Part shown: positions 1 through 11,095 of the stretch, piece after piece
How the letters are laid out: each line of letters begins with the position of its first letter
How positions within the stretch are numbered: the stretch's first letter is position 1
NCBI GenBank assembly: GCA_030248225.1
Contig: JASANE010007084.1
Span: 1 to 64,000 of the forward strand
DNA: 64,000 nucleotides
Origin: Trileptium ribeirensis
Lineage: Eukaryota > Nematoda > Enoplea > Enoplida > Thoracostomopsidae
Direction: 5' to 3'
The notes under the pieces: generated by a model
Database searches by the model: none
Seen by the model: the letters and a program-made list of their open reading frames with translations, nothing else
Told to the model about the DNA's origin: nothing
Translations under genes and position numbers: made by a program

Positions 1-825
1 AACGGAACTCGACCACTAGCCCCTATCTTCCCCCATTGAAAATTCAAATTTCTGACCGTCCGGGAATAGGAGGCCTTTGACAATCTAAGAGATCGGGAAG
101 TAGTCAAAATCCGGACTATCAAGTTTACCTGGCTCGAATAAACTATAGCCAAATGGTTGCCAAAAGTAAGCTAGGATCAATGGGTTACGGTAGTTTCCGA
201 TTATGCGGAAATAACGGACCTCGGGCCTGTTTATCGGCCCGTAACCGTCCAGCGGTTCAGATTTACCGAAAATGCCCCGAGTACTTTTCGGTAGAGAATT
301 TTCAGGGCTCTCGAACGAGCCCAAGACATCACAAATTGCTGGAGGATTTCCTGAGATATTCTAGGGACAAACGGGTAAACATTCGATTAACAGCCAATAC
401 TTACGCTAGGTTTGGCTGGGGACCATGGTCCCGAGTGAACCTAATATAGGCTTATATGGAAATATAGCTATGCATATATATGTGTACTGCTTGATCTTCG
501 TGACTCGCTGTGTTTATTTGTCCGCCCCACCGTACCAAGACCTTTCTTTTTATAGCACCCTTTGAAGCCCAAATTTGCCCGATCACCATGCTAACAACTG
601 GGTTTTCTGGTTACCATCGGACCAGTGAGTGAACGTACGAGTGTCTCCAAGTAATACACCCATCTGGGCATCTGGCGAGGCCACTCGGGTCTCGATCCGA
701 CCAGTCATTCCGCCGCTAGATCACTCATTTCCCTATATTGTATCGTACCACGGAAATTCAACATCAAATCCCGCTTGTTCTGTACCAACTCCGTATTTGA
801 CCCCCGGCCCTAAACGTGCTCATGC

Positions 826-1262
826 GACCCCTCATTTTATTCGTCTGCTCCTGGCGAGCACAACGATATCCGGCGGGTCTTTGTCCGACTTCGCGTTAGC
901 CCCTTATGACCGATAATGTGCCCCCCCAATTTGGCATGCCGACTGCAAGTGGGTACAAACCGACCGAAAATTTAACCCCAACTCAAAAGTAGGCATAATG
1001 CCCCTCATTGCATTCGTCGCGTCGAGACATCTTCAACGATGCCCGGCGGGTCTCCATCCGTCGCCCCGTTAACCCGGGACGGCCGAAAATGCGCCCCCAC
1101 TTTTTGCCGACACTCTCTTTAACAGTCTTTAACAGTCGTGATTTTAGTGCCCCTCTACCCGCTGCCGTTAAGGTAGGGAAAACACCCCTCGTTTAAATCG
1201 CCTTTCCAAGACGAGCTCAACGATGCCCGGCGGGCGTCGCTCCGCCCAACCGTTAGAGCGGG
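826..1262. repeat. Degenerate tandem repeat, three copies
   Basis: Three diverged copies start near 831, 1001 and 1186. Each opens with a CCCCTC-type motif and carries a conserved core around ACGATGCCCGGCGGG about 45 bases later. Spacing is about 170 and 185 bases. This suggests an old tandem duplication rather than coding sequence. Confidence 0.5.
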
Positions 1263-1530
1263 AGAGCCCGCTGAAACCCTGCATGCTAATACATGTCGGA
1301 ACCCAAAACTGGGTCCCGACCCGCCACTGCGTCTACCCCCCTCATGTTTGGTATCGTTCGGCCCCGTTCTTCGTCCTGGGACCGAATTCCGCCCCAGCCC
1401 CTCGAAATTCCCTCGGGAACCCCCTGTCCCGACTCCCTTCCCCTGCCCTTTCTTTTCCGTCTTCTTTTTCTTTTTCTTTCCACTCTCTCTAACCGACTTC
1501 TTTGGTCGGTTGTCGTCGCTGCTGTCGCCC

Positions 1531-1608
1531 TGTGTGTGTGTGTATGTGTGTGTGTTGTTGTTGTTGTCGTTGTCGCTGTGTTGTTGTTGTTGTTGTTGTT
1601 GTTGTGGT
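1531..1608. repeat. Compound microsatellite (TG)n-(TTG)n
   Basis: A TG run with one interruption is followed by TTG/TCG triplets and a further TTG run. Apparent proteins here on either strand (poly-Asn/Thr, poly-Val/Leu) are translations of the repeat. Confidence 0.9.
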
Positions 1609-1674
1609 TCTGCATGTTTCTAGTGTGAACTTGAGCGACCTTTCTGTCGCTCAGGTCGCCTGTGTGTCTCATGT

Positions 1675-1755
1675 GTAATGTGTGCTCATGAGTAGTGTAT
1701 GTGTATGTGTATAGATATGTATGTATTTGTATATATGTATATATATATATGTAAC
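1675..1755. repeat. TG/TA-rich simple repeat
   Basis: Imperfect runs of TGTATG and TATA follow the microsatellite by about 70 bases. No coding potential is seen. Confidence 0.7.
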
Positions 1756-4174
1756 ATATAGGAAACTGACAAAAAACGGGATGCGTGAGGACAAAACGTA
1801 CAAAACGACATTAAATTCGTGAGTTTTACGGACGGACTGGACGCCTAGGAATAGGACAGACGGGGGGTAGGTTTAGGGCCCTCTCATGGGTCCTGGGAGT
1901 TCCTGAATAGGACCCCGGATAGTTCAGAGGATACGTAGGAATGTGCTGCGTCCCAGGTCGCGAAATCAGCTCATTCCCATCTTAGGTTCCCCCGTTTCGG
2001 GACGCCTAAAGACGTCCTGTCGGGATATTTGAAAAGCCATTAGCGTGGAATGCTAGGAATGTTTGGCTTTATCTTGTAAGCCAACATATAAACGTGCAAT
2101 GTTAGCACGTTTATCCATGGATAGGGTGGTAAAATTTAGCCCCAGATGGCCTCCAAATAAGCTTAATTAAGTGATGGATGAGGCAGCTAACTCGCTAAAT
2201 AGCAGAAATTTGGCTTTAAATCGGCGAGTTAGCTGAGAGAAATTTGATGGATGAGAACCACAAGACCTATCTGAGGACAGATTTCCAGCTTAATCCGAGC
2301 ATTTTATATGGAAAGAAAATTCAACTTGAAAGTTGACGGGTGACCCAACCATTTTTGTAGAACAGTTGGGGTTTTAACAGTCGATTTAGGATTAAGTAAG
2401 GGGCTTAAGCGATCTGAGTAATGATCTTTGGATTATTCTTGACATAACTTTTGGAGGTTACATCAGAATTTAAGCTGAAAAGCACAGATGGTCGACCTCC
2501 GAGTAATCGGAGGGTTCAAGTTTGATGTCGGCGATTTCGATTGAAGCCGACTCTCTCTAACGGGGTCCCAGGGTTTACGATAGCTGTCAAAAATAAAAGT
2601 TGGGGAATTTTTCGATTGGGCGCCCGGGTTTGACCTCGAAAAAGTGGGCGTCAAGAGAACGTCGCCGATTGGATGGCGACAAAATCGCCATGCTTCAACA
2701 TAGCAGAAAATTTTGAAGCGACGACTACCGCGTCGTCTCTTGGAATCAGTTCGACTTCGGCAGCGCGGAGTTCGGTCGACTCTACTGACCGGCTCCGACG
2801 CTTGACTTTTCTAGTACAGTTTCGTAACATTTTCTCGCTTTCTTGTGCTTTTTGTTCTTCGAGCTTGGAATGGAGATCGACAACCGGAGGACCCGCGCAG
2901 ACATCTTCCGTCTCGCGGAAGGGGACTAGCAATTGCTGTCCCGGATCGACTGCTGTAAGTTAGGAGAGGAATCGAGAAATTGGGGGTTTATTTTCCCCAG
3001 ATGTAACAGGAACCAATGATTTACAAAAGACAAATTTAGCTGATCATGGTTTAGCCTTGCTTTTATAGGTTGAACCGACACCAATTTTCAACACTTTACA
3101 TGTTTATTAGACAAACCTCCTCAAGTCGAGTTCTGTTTTGGGCACCTCGAGCGATTGCACAGAAGGTACCAAATCATAGGCACCAAGGCCGAAGTCATTC
3201 TGATTCCCCGTGGTCATAGGTAAGGCAAATCAAATTGGACGCTTCCCGTCCACGTGCTTTTACATGACTTATTACTCTTGAGTTAGGGCTGTCGAATTTT
3301 CCTGAGCTGACCACGGTAAAACTTCACCACGAAATCATAAGGATTCGCTTATTTGCTTGTTTCTGACTATGCTTATGGTTTACAAAATTACAGTTTAGTA
3401 GACCGTTCGATGCTCATGCCGCTGCTTGAGCTCGGACTGACTTTGCAGATAGGGACAGGGGAATAGCCTCTGTCGGGCTTTAGGAAGCCCTCAAAATTTC
3501 GTTTATCAGCTTGAGCTAAGCGACTTTGGGGAATATAAAAGACCAAACAAATTCTAAGTGATTTCAGCGTGAGCGTAAGGTGTTGGCACTCCACAAGGAG
3601 CGACTCATATACGTGTATTTGGTACGATTTGCGTATTTTCGGTTTGTACACTATGAAGAGCTCATTACTAACATTGAATAGGAATCAACCCCGGACTGCC
3701 CGAGTCCACGTCAACCCTACGATACCATTTGTCAGGATATTCTCTCGGATACGGCTTTAAGACGATTGCCTCAAAATCGCCCTGGCCAGACTACTAGAAA
3801 ATTACCAAAGTTCAGTACCACGTACACACGTGGTTAATCGGTAGGAAACGCTCAGCCATTAAAATAAAGCAGCAGCACGGCTAGACGCCTCAAGCGGCCG
3901 CCGTACACGTTTTCAAAGGCTCGCTAGGATGTTCCAGGTCTAAAACAAAATCACTAGACCCACTTAGTAGCAAAGACAAAATCCCGACCTCTCGCGAATT
4001 GTTTCGACCTCAGACCGAGCAAGTGCAAAACCCCGTTTTCTTTTTGGAGCGACTTGATCGCTGAGTTTAAGCAGTTTTCTATTTTATCACGGGTTGCCCT
4101 TTAGGCTATGTACTATGTATGCCCTCGCTTTGATTTTTGCTGTTTTCCTCTCTCTCCTTTTTCATTTTCCCTTG

Positions 4175-4248
4175 TTGAGTTTCGATCCTGCACGGGGAGT
4201 TTAAGCCCGCTGCAGATTTCTCTGTACTAACCACTCGACTATCGAGTT
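4175..4248 (-). pseudogene. tRNA-Ser-like relic or SINE head
   Basis: Read on the minus strand, the segment contains GTCGAGTGGTTA (the A-box/D-arm pattern of eukaryotic tRNA-Ser), a CAGA/TCTG anticodon-stem remnant with too short a loop, a variable-arm-like CTTAAACTCCCCG stretch, and a T-arm GCAGGATCGAAACTC containing a B-box-like core. The broken anticodon loop argues against a working tRNA. A tRNA-derived SINE promoter or tRNA pseudogene fits better. No poly-A tail or target duplication was identified. Confidence 0.5.
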
Positions 4249-4363
4249 CTGATCAAATTCATTAAAATTTTGGTGATAACTCGACTGCACAATTTCGACA
4301 GTGCAGTTGAGACACTGTACAATTTCGATGTGTACAGTGTATTAAGGCCATAGGAGGAGCTCG

Positions 4364-4515
4364 ATGGAGAGAGGACGACAAAACAAAAGAAACAACAGAA
4401 ACAAAGGAAACAGCAGAAACAAAACGAGCAACAGAAACAAAAGCAACGAAAGAAACCGAAAGCAAGACAAGAAAAGAAAGAAAGGAACCAACCAAAACAA
4501 CCCCAAAAGAAAAGT
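4364..4515. repeat. A-rich purine tract
   Basis: A long AAACA/GAAAC-type purine-rich tract lies just downstream of the tRNA-like relic. Opposite-strand frames are Phe/Cys/Leu-rich for this reason and are not taken as genes. Confidence 0.6.
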
Positions 4516-5057
4516 ACCAACCCACCCCCGGCGAAACGAGTCCCAGTTATGGGAAAGGCACGACAACCCGTTAGTACCGTTAAAAGGGCGGCCTCGGTTG
4601 CTTAGGAAATCGCTAAAGGCGACAACCGCCCAAGCCCCGTTTACTTAGGCCGTCGAAGAAATGACCAGGGGCGACCGTTTAAAGAATTTGAGTAAGACTC
4701 CGCCCCGCGCCGACATAACGTTGTTCAATTGATACTCTACAACCAAGATCGATCGGACTGTCGCCGGCCTACCGGTTATGAGACTAGTAGGACTCCGGAT
4801 AATCGAGCTCCCAGTTGAACTACTCAAATTGCTGAGGCGACGGCTATTGGAGAATTAGAGAAAAACCTGGCCGTAGGACGGAATGAAATAAGTGACTTGT
4901 CAGGGACGCTAGGCAACAGTTGTAGGACAGGTGATGCACACGGACAGCGTTTTAACTTCTGACTGCGATATAGGCGCCTAGTTGGTTGAATCATGACTAT
5001 TAGCTCGTATTCATTGACGATTTTTCCTAATCAGTTGCGTGGACGATGCTATGATTT

Positions 5058-5200
5058 GTACCATATTCGATTGTATTAGTGCGACGGAGTTGTACTTCAT
5101 ACTCCAGGTCTATGCTTTCATCGTTTTTGTACCGTATTCGATTTTAGTAGTGGGACCGAGTTTTATCTTATATCCTAGGTCTATGCTTTCACCGTACCCG
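5058..5200. repeat. Direct repeat, two copies of about 71 bp
   Basis: Two copies beginning GTACC(A/G)TATTCGATT start at 5058 and 5129 and both end near GGTCTATGCTTTCA. A weaker third start (GTACCGAATCCG) is seen at about 5222. Confidence 0.6.
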
Positions 5201-6254
5201 GAGTCATACCCCGTCATTGCTGTACCGAATCCGCTCCCTTCTCCGCATAGCCTTCGAATTGCTTGCACTGCCGCGCGCTATTAAGAGCGAACTTCGAAGC
5301 ACGCCGAACCCATCCCCCGAGCTAGAGCGGACTTAGCTGAATGCCTCGGGTACAGATTTCGGCCCGGTAATACCGGGAACTACTTCGCTCGCGCCACTTT
5401 TTTTGTTTTCCTTTTTTTGCATTGGACAAAGGGAGCGAATGCTCGGATTGGTACATTGTTACGGTCTCCGCTGGTATTTGTTCGTGTACCTTACTGGATG
5501 CCTGTCAGTTACTAATGCTGTATATAGCTTTGAATAAACTCTTGAAAATTACATGACGTGTCCCGTGTTATTGGATTCTTAGCGTAATAAAGACGTTCGA
5601 ATGAACGGGCCAACTCTGCGTGCCACGGCTTGACGAGGGGAATGTACCAAGCCCTGACACGTGCAGTTCGCCACTAGTACTTGTGTGTGAAAATCACGGA
5701 ATTGTAGCGAGAGTGGTCCACCTTATTTGTCAATCGAACTCGCTCATGAAATTAGTACACGCAAATAGGGATAAAATTTACTAGGAAAACGCTATTACTA
5801 AATACGGATAAATAGGTTATTAGGATACCGATTAGATTGTCCGACGTTAAACTTTCAGGGCATGTCGGATCCCTGTGGGGGCCATATGGCTACAACGGAT
5901 TAAGTGTTCTGCTGAGGATAAACTAGGTGAAACTCAAAATTTAAATAGTGAAGCTAAATTATCACGCATTTCACTTTAAATCACGCTAGATAAAACAACT
6001 TCCATTAGACTAGGACAGGGAATATTGGTTCGACATTATGGCCTGTGAGCAGGTTTCGGTGTCAACCTCCCTGGGGGACCTCAGCAATCATGCCAAGATA
6101 CTAGACACGTGCGCAACCAATCGGGCGGGGTCCGAACACACCCCGCGAAGCGCGCCTGCGGCCTGCTAAGCTCCGTAACTTCTTGGGTCTGACCAAGAAA
6201 AGTGGCTAAAATAGAAAAGTTAGGGTCCGCCCTTGAGGTTATGATAGCCGGGGT

Positions 6255-6414
6255 CGTATGGGCATGGTGTTAGGAAGTTGTGCCATGCAGCTGCGTCACC
6301 GTTATTATACATTTTCTTCATCCGAGCATAATAGTAAAATATTTTTATTATTGTTGTTAAAATGTTCGTATGTAAAAAAACACCTAGATACAAAAGGGAT
6401 TTCTATCTTTCTCA
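6255..6414. other. Left junction zone of the bacterial block
   Basis: Composition falls abruptly from GC-rich host-like sequence (to about 6,300) to AT-rich sequence, and bacterial coding sequence begins by 6,415. No insertion sequence, terminal repeat or target duplication is visible, so the breakpoint can only be placed to within about 150 bases. Confidence 0.5.
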
Positions 6415-6681
6415 TTATTGTGTTGGCTCAAAATTTAAAATTTGAGTCATGATATTAGACGAATTTTCTTTTGGAAGTAGCTTTTTCTTGGTGTACCAAT
6501 CATATATATCAGCGTCTGGTAATTGTAATATCTGATTAAAAATTTGGAGATCGTTATCGCTCATGTTTTCTACATTTTGTTTGGCAAACTGGCCAATGAT
6601 CAGGTCTGTTTCCTTACATCCTCTGTTACAGCTTTGATAAAGTAGTTTTTTAATAAATTGTTGTCTACTTTTAATATCCAT
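6415..6681 (-). CDS. sdhE: SdhE / succinate dehydrogenase assembly factor 2
   Basis: An 88-residue protein of the SdhE/SDHAF2 (former DUF339) family, which helps attach FAD covalently to the flavoprotein subunit of succinate dehydrogenase. Seen: LLYQSCNRGCKETDLIIGQF near residues 12-31, containing the conserved RGxxE motif, then a PDADIYDW segment typical of the second half of the fold. Length matches the family. I chose the ATG at 6681 because a longer start adds an unusual Phe/Cys/Ile leader. The gene is intact, is the first clear gene inside the left junction, and is divergent from dnaA across a 171-bp AT-rich spacer. Confidence 0.85.
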   Translation of the reverse strand: MDIKSRQQFIKKLLYQSCNRGCKETDLIIGQFAKQNVENMSDNDLQIFNQILQLPDADIYDWYTKKKLLPKENSSNIMTQILNFEPTQ

Positions 6682-6747
6682 GATTATGATCTTGCAAAAA
6701 AATTTTATGATCATATTATTATCTTGAACAGAAAAAAATCAAGACTA

Positions 6748-6764
6748 AATTGATTGAATCAATT
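6748..6764. promoter_or_regulatory. 17-bp perfect inverted repeat between sdhE and dnaA
   Basis: AATTGATT-G-AATCAATT is a perfect 8-bp palindrome with a one-base spacer, in the divergent promoter region (6682-6852). It could be an operator or origin-associated site. I saw no clear cluster of DnaA boxes (TTATCCACA-like), so an origin is not claimed. Confidence 0.4.
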
Positions 6765-6852
6765 GTCTCAATCATTCCCGTGATTGTATTTAAGTTAAGA
6801 GCTTACCTCTTTTTTGTGGTGAATTTTAATTATCAATAATAGTTTTAATACT

Positions 6853-8245
6853 ATGAAACAGCTAGATTACGCTAATTCTAAACAGAAAAATAACGCTACT
6901 ATGCCAATATATGGAAAGATGTAAGCCGTGACCTAATGGCACACTATGGAGAAGATTTATATAAGAGCTGGTTTTGTAACATAGATTTCGTAGAAGTACA
7001 GGGAGATTCTTCTGTTATACTTTCTGCACCAAGCAATTTTGTCCGGGATTGGATAAAATCAAATTATCATGACATGATTTCACGTCTTTGGCTACATCAC
7101 GATGTTCGCCTTAAACATTTGGATACAATAACTAAGGAAACATTAACTACTGCAAAGAATATAGAAAAATCTGCAACGCTGGAAGTTATAACACCTGGTT
7201 TTTCTCTTGATAATAATAGAGATACTCTTTCATTACTTGATCCCAGATTTACCTTTGAAAATTTTGTTGTTGGTCCACCCAATGAGCTTGCTTATGCTGC
7301 TGCATTATCTGTAGCTGAATCTGATGAAGTAGTCGTAAAATCCAATCCACTTTTTTATATGGTGGTGTGGGACTGGGAAAAACGCATCTGATGCACGCAA
7401 TTGCATGGCATTGTCATGTAAAAAATCCTGATAGGAAAGTTTTGTATATGTCAGCTGAGAAATTCATGTACAGGTTTATTAAGGCATTACGGAATAAGGA
7501 TGTAATGTCTTTTAAGGATGAATTTCGTTCTGTTGACATTCTGATGATTGATGATATTCAGTTTATTTGTGGTAAGGAAAGTACACAGGAAGAGTTTTTC
7601 CACACTTTTATTAATGCTATTATAGATAATAATAAGCAAATGGTTATTTCATGTGATCGATCGCCTACAGATCTTGACAATGTTGAAGATAGGATAAAAT
7701 CGAGGCTTGGTTGGGGGCTTGTTGCAGATGTTCATAGTACCACTTATGAACTGCGAGTAGGTATTATAGAATCCAAGCTAGAGAAAATGGGTATAACGAT
7801 TTTGCAGAGTGTAATTGATTTTCTTGCTTCTAAAATAACATCAAATATCAGGGAGTTAGAGGGTGCACTTATTAAAATTATTGCGCATTCAACACTTGTA
7901 GGGCATGAGGTAACACTGGAAAATACTCAGGACATTTTGAGAGATTTGCTGCGTTCCAATGAAAGGATTATTAATATTGAAGAAATTAAAAGAAAATTCG
8001 CCAGCAGATATAAAGGTTTCCGAGATGCCAGCTGCACGGCGTTTACGATCAATAGCCAGGCCAAGGCAAATTGCTATGTACTTATCTAAAACACATCTAA
8101 AAGTCTTGCAGATATTGGTACAAATTTTGGTAAGAAAGATCATACTACAGTTATGCATTCCGTGAAAAAGGTAGAAGAATTAATGTCAAAAGACTCTGAA
8201 TTTCGTGAAGAAGTGATTTTGCTTACAAGAATTTTACAAAGTTAG
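6853..8245 (+). pseudogene. dnaA: Chromosomal replication initiator DnaA, frameshifted
   Basis: DnaA opens the bacterial replication origin. Domain I is recognisable (YGEDLYKSWF region near 6946), followed by the AAA+ domain with Walker A GLGKTH near 7370 and Walker [10 protein letters not shown] near 7540. Domain IV has [13 protein letters not shown] near 8050 and the DnaA signature [18 protein letters not shown] near 8110-8165. The ATG at 6853 opens a 5' part that joins domain I after a one-base slip near 6905. Further slips: one T missing in the run at 7351-7356, a break near 8002-8010, and one A missing near 8097-8100. The terminal TAG is at 8243-8245. All domains are present, so the damage is small indels. 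dnaN follows after 32 bp, a classic bacterial order. It is either a decaying copy or a gene hit by sequencing deletions. Confidence 0.9.
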
Positions 8246-8277
8246 CGGTTAATTTATATATAGATAGGTATAACATT

Positions 8278-9438
8278 ATGTTACAGGACAAGAATAACAG
8301 TAGCTTAGAGGTAGTAATTCAAACTAAAGACCTGGTTCATGCTCTTGGTTTTGCAAGTTCTATAGTTGAAAAAAGAAATGTATTGCAAGAACTCAGCAAT
8401 ATTAAGTTAGTTGCAAAAGATGGTGGTATAGAAATTGGTGCAACAGATATGAATCTGTACTTAAAGCAGGATATTGGAGCAGAAGTGATATCTGAAGGCC
8501 AGACAACCGTTTCAGGACAAACTTTTTCTGATATTGTTCGTAAAATTCTTGACTCCGAGATCAAACTTAGACAATTATCTGATTCTGATAAGTTGGAGAT
8601 TAAGGGCATTAATTGTCGTTTTGAACTGTTGACCTTGCCGGCAATGCAGTTTCCTGAGATGGAAGACGTAGATTCAGATATCAGTCTTCAGATTTCTTGC
8701 AAGGATTTTGCCGGAATTATTGAATATACAAATTTTTCCATGTCTACAGAAGAGACTCGTTATAATTTGAACGGCATATATATGCACGTAAAGGATAAGG
8801 ATTTTTGTGGAGTAGCAACTGATGGTCATAGATTATCGATTGCTTCAGTCACGCTGAATAAGAAAAGTCCGGAATTCGGTGTGATTGTTCCACGCAAAAC
8901 TGTTGGTGAATTATTGAAAATAATCAAGTATGCCAGGAATATACAATCTGAACTGCAAATTTTTCTTTCCAGTAATAAAATTAAATTTAAGTGTAATAAT
9001 TTAATTCTGATTTCTAAATTGATTGATGGTACTTTTCCAGAATATTCTGCATTTATTCCAACGGAAAATCAGAGTAAACTTACTTTTAGTACAAAGTTAC
9101 CTGCCAGAACTATTGATCGTGTGGCAACTGTTACTGTAGATAAATTCTGCGCCGTTAATATGTCTACTAATAATAGTGCTATGGAGATCACTGCATCTGG
9201 GGAAGCCAAAGGTGCTGCAAGCGAGAATTTATCTTTTTCTGATGATGATGATAATTATTGCAATTTTTCTGGAACAGAAGTCGCAATTGGCTTTAATCCC
9301 AGGTATATTAGTGATGTGTTGGGTGCATTAAATGAAGAGCAGGTTGATATATATTTCAAGGATTCTTTCTCTCCAGTGCTTATAAAAATCTCAAAAAACT
9401 CACAAGACAGCTTCGTTGTAATGCCTGTGAAAGTGTAG
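8278..9438 (+). CDS. dnaN: DNA polymerase III beta sliding clamp
   Basis: The 386-residue protein forms the ring-shaped processivity clamp of the replicative polymerase. It runs intact from ATG to TAG and has about the usual family length (around 370-380). Seen: three-domain clamp layout with hallmark segments such as TRYNLNGIYMH (about residues 160-170) and GVATDGHRLS (about 179-188), plus a C-terminal VVMPVKV close to the usual clamp ending. A hydrophilic insertion rich in Asp (DDDDNY, about residues 321-326) precedes the last strands. Its intact frame contrasts with the broken dnaA just upstream. Confidence 0.95.
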   Translation: MLQDKNNSSLEVVIQTKDLVHALGFASSIVEKRNVLQELSNIKLVAKDGGIEIGATDMNLYLKQDIGAEVISEGQTTVSGQTFSDIVRKILDSEIKLRQLSDSDKLEIKGINCRFELLTLPAMQFPEMEDVDSDISLQISCKDFAGIIEYTNFSMSTEETRYNLNGIYMHVKDKDFCGVATDGHRLSIASVTLNKKSPEFGVIVPRKTVGELLKIIKYARNIQSELQIFLSSNKIKFKCNNLILISKLIDGTFPEYSAFIPTENQSKLTFSTKLPARTIDRVATVTVDKFCAVNMSTNNSAMEITASGEAKGAASENLSFSDDDDNYCNFSGTEVAIGFNPRYISDVLGALNEEQVDIYFKDSFSPVLIKISKNSQDSFVVMPVKV

Positions 9439-9542
9439 GTAAAAAGTATTTTTATTTTAGTTTTATACTGGTGGTTCCTAGTTGACAGTTTTCGACAAAT
9501 TCACGAGCTTCCTGTTGTCATTATTTATAACGCTATTTTCTT
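9439..9542. other. Short spacer with probable internal deletion
   Basis: Between dnaN (plus) and the truncated photolyase-related gene (minus) only about 100 bp remain. The gene reading in from the right should need well over 1 kb more, so sequence has probably been lost or rearranged here. No repeat or mobile element marks the join. Confidence 0.5.
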
Positions 9543-9677
9543 TTATGGTGCTTTACCATAGGTAAATTCAGAATGTAACTCAACCATAAGCACTATATCT
9601 TCACCTTTGTCAATGTCAGATAAAGGTGAAATATCATGAGTTAACTGATCACAAAGTATAATTCTTAAATTTGTCAT
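9543..9677 (-). pseudogene. N-terminal fragment of a photolyase-related (DPRP/CryB-like) protein
   Basis: From an ATG at 9677 the frame reads TNLRIILCDQLTHDISPL and, further on, VELHSEFTYG, which resembles the start of the deoxyribodipyrimidine photolyase-related family (Fe-S bacterial cryptochromes/photolyases of about 500 residues). Only about 44 residues survive before a stop, and the following 100 bp to dnaN cannot encode the rest. The upstream phr frame runs into this ATG without an intervening stop, so in the source genome the two were probably overlapping operon neighbours with one indel now joining them. Confidence 0.55.
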
Positions 9678-11091
9678 TAGGTCTGAAAATTTCAATGATG
9701 CGAATGCTTCCAAAGCTTTCTTGCGTGATTCTTTTAAATCAACAATGGGTTTTGGATACTTTTTTTCTAGGGATATTCCAGCATTTTTTAGTACATGCTC
9801 CGGAGCTTCCCAAGGGTTAAATAAATATTTATCTGGAAGGTTTTTAAGTTCAGGAACAAATTTTCTAGTATAATATCCTTCCGGATCAAATTTTTGACCT
9901 TGCGTGACTGGATTAAAAATACGAAAATATGGTGCTGCATCTGCACCGCAACCAGCAACCCATTGCCAACTTGCAGAATTATTTGCAAGATCGGCATCAA
10001 CCAGGCAATCCCGAAACAATTTTTCTCCGTATCTCCAGTCAAGGAGCAGGTTTTTTACCAGGAAAGAGGCAACAATCATTCTTACACGATTATGCATATA
10101 TCCTGTTTCCCATAATTGCCTCATACCAGCATCAACAATTGGTATACCTGTTTTTCCTTTTTTCCATAACCCCAATAGTTTTTTTATCTTCTTGCCATGG
10201 AAAAATATCGAATTTGCTATTTAAATTCTGTTTTGGCAGATGTGGAAAATGATATAGTACATAATAGGAGAACTCTCGCCATGCTAGTTCACTGCAAAAA
10301 TGGTTTATATCTTTTATATATCCCTTATTTTCCACATTTATGGCATATATAATTTGGAGAAATTTCGCCAAAATGCAAGTAAGGTGATAGACGTGATACA
10401 TTATTCCTGGAGGGAAAATTCCTTTCTTCCTTGTAACCTTTCAGACCAGATTCCAAGAAATCATCTAGTCTCTTGTAGGCTGCATCTTCACCAATATTCC
10501 AGTATTTATTAAATTTCTTGTTCCATCCTGTTTCAGGTAATGCTTAAAATCTTTAATATCTATAGAATTAATATTTTCAACATAAGATATTTTTTCCGGT
10601 GTAGGTAGTGGAGAGCGCGGACCAGTGCTACCTAAACAACCTTTTCTGTAAAAAGGCGTAAATACTTTATACGGAGTCCCATCAGCCTTTAAAATACTCC
10701 ATGGCTCCCATAATAGTGATGCATTATAGCTTTTAACCTTTATACCTTTTTGTTCAAGCACTATTTTGATATTCTTGTCACGATTTATTTGCCATGGTTC
10801 GTAGCATCTATTCCAGTATATGCGATCTATTTCATGAAAATTTGCTAATTTAACAAGAATTTCAATAGGGTTACCTCTTTTTACAATAAAATTTCCTCCG
10901 AGTTTTTGATTCAAGGAAATAAGAGAATGATGTAACCATACTTTGCTAGCAGATCCTGTTTCATATTCATCCGAGTTCCTGTTATCCAAAATATATATTG
11001 GCAGGATTAAACCTTCCTTGGCAGCATTGTATAAAGCCGGGTTATCATGAGTTCTTAAGTCACGGCGAAACCAGCAAATCAATTTTTCCAT
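9678..11091 (-). pseudogene. phrB: Deoxyribodipyrimidine (CPD) photolyase, frameshifted
   Basis: A class I photolyase, which uses blue light and FAD to split pyrimidine dimers in DNA. The N-terminal antenna domain is clear (LICWFRRDLRTHDNPAL at residues 4-20). The FAD-binding half has the hallmark segments SELAWREFSYYVL, GMRQLWETGYMHNRVRM and DWRYGEKLFRDCLVDADLANN followed by ASWQWVAGCGAD. The reading frame slips at about 10,530 (a T missing), about 10,350 (an A missing) and in the A-run near 10,185, so three open segments cover the protein. It is the third gene of a minus-strand cluster and starts 4 bp after the SDR stop. The Trp-rich FAD core is preserved across the breaks. Confidence 0.9.
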
Positions 11092-11095
11092 ATTG

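Larger units (their letters stand above)
1..6254. other. Gene-poor left flank
   Basis: I see no convincing gene here. Open frames are short, lack family motifs, and several are translations of simple repeats. Base composition is more GC-rich than the bacterial block that follows, and I found no sequence clearly shared with the flank right of 20.2 kb, though I could not align them. What it does hold (simple repeats, a degenerate tandem repeat, a tRNA-like relic) is listed separately. It is most likely decayed transposon DNA of the eukaryotic host. Confidence 0.5.

Noticed and set aside
1286..1672. Frames rich in Asn/Thr/His or Val/Leu, up to 128 residues
   Set aside because: They translate the TG and TTG microsatellite on either strand and have no motif outside it.
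4239..4566. Three overlapping Phe/Cys/Leu-rich frames
   Set aside because: They are antisense to the A-rich purine tract and look like membrane proteins only because of composition.
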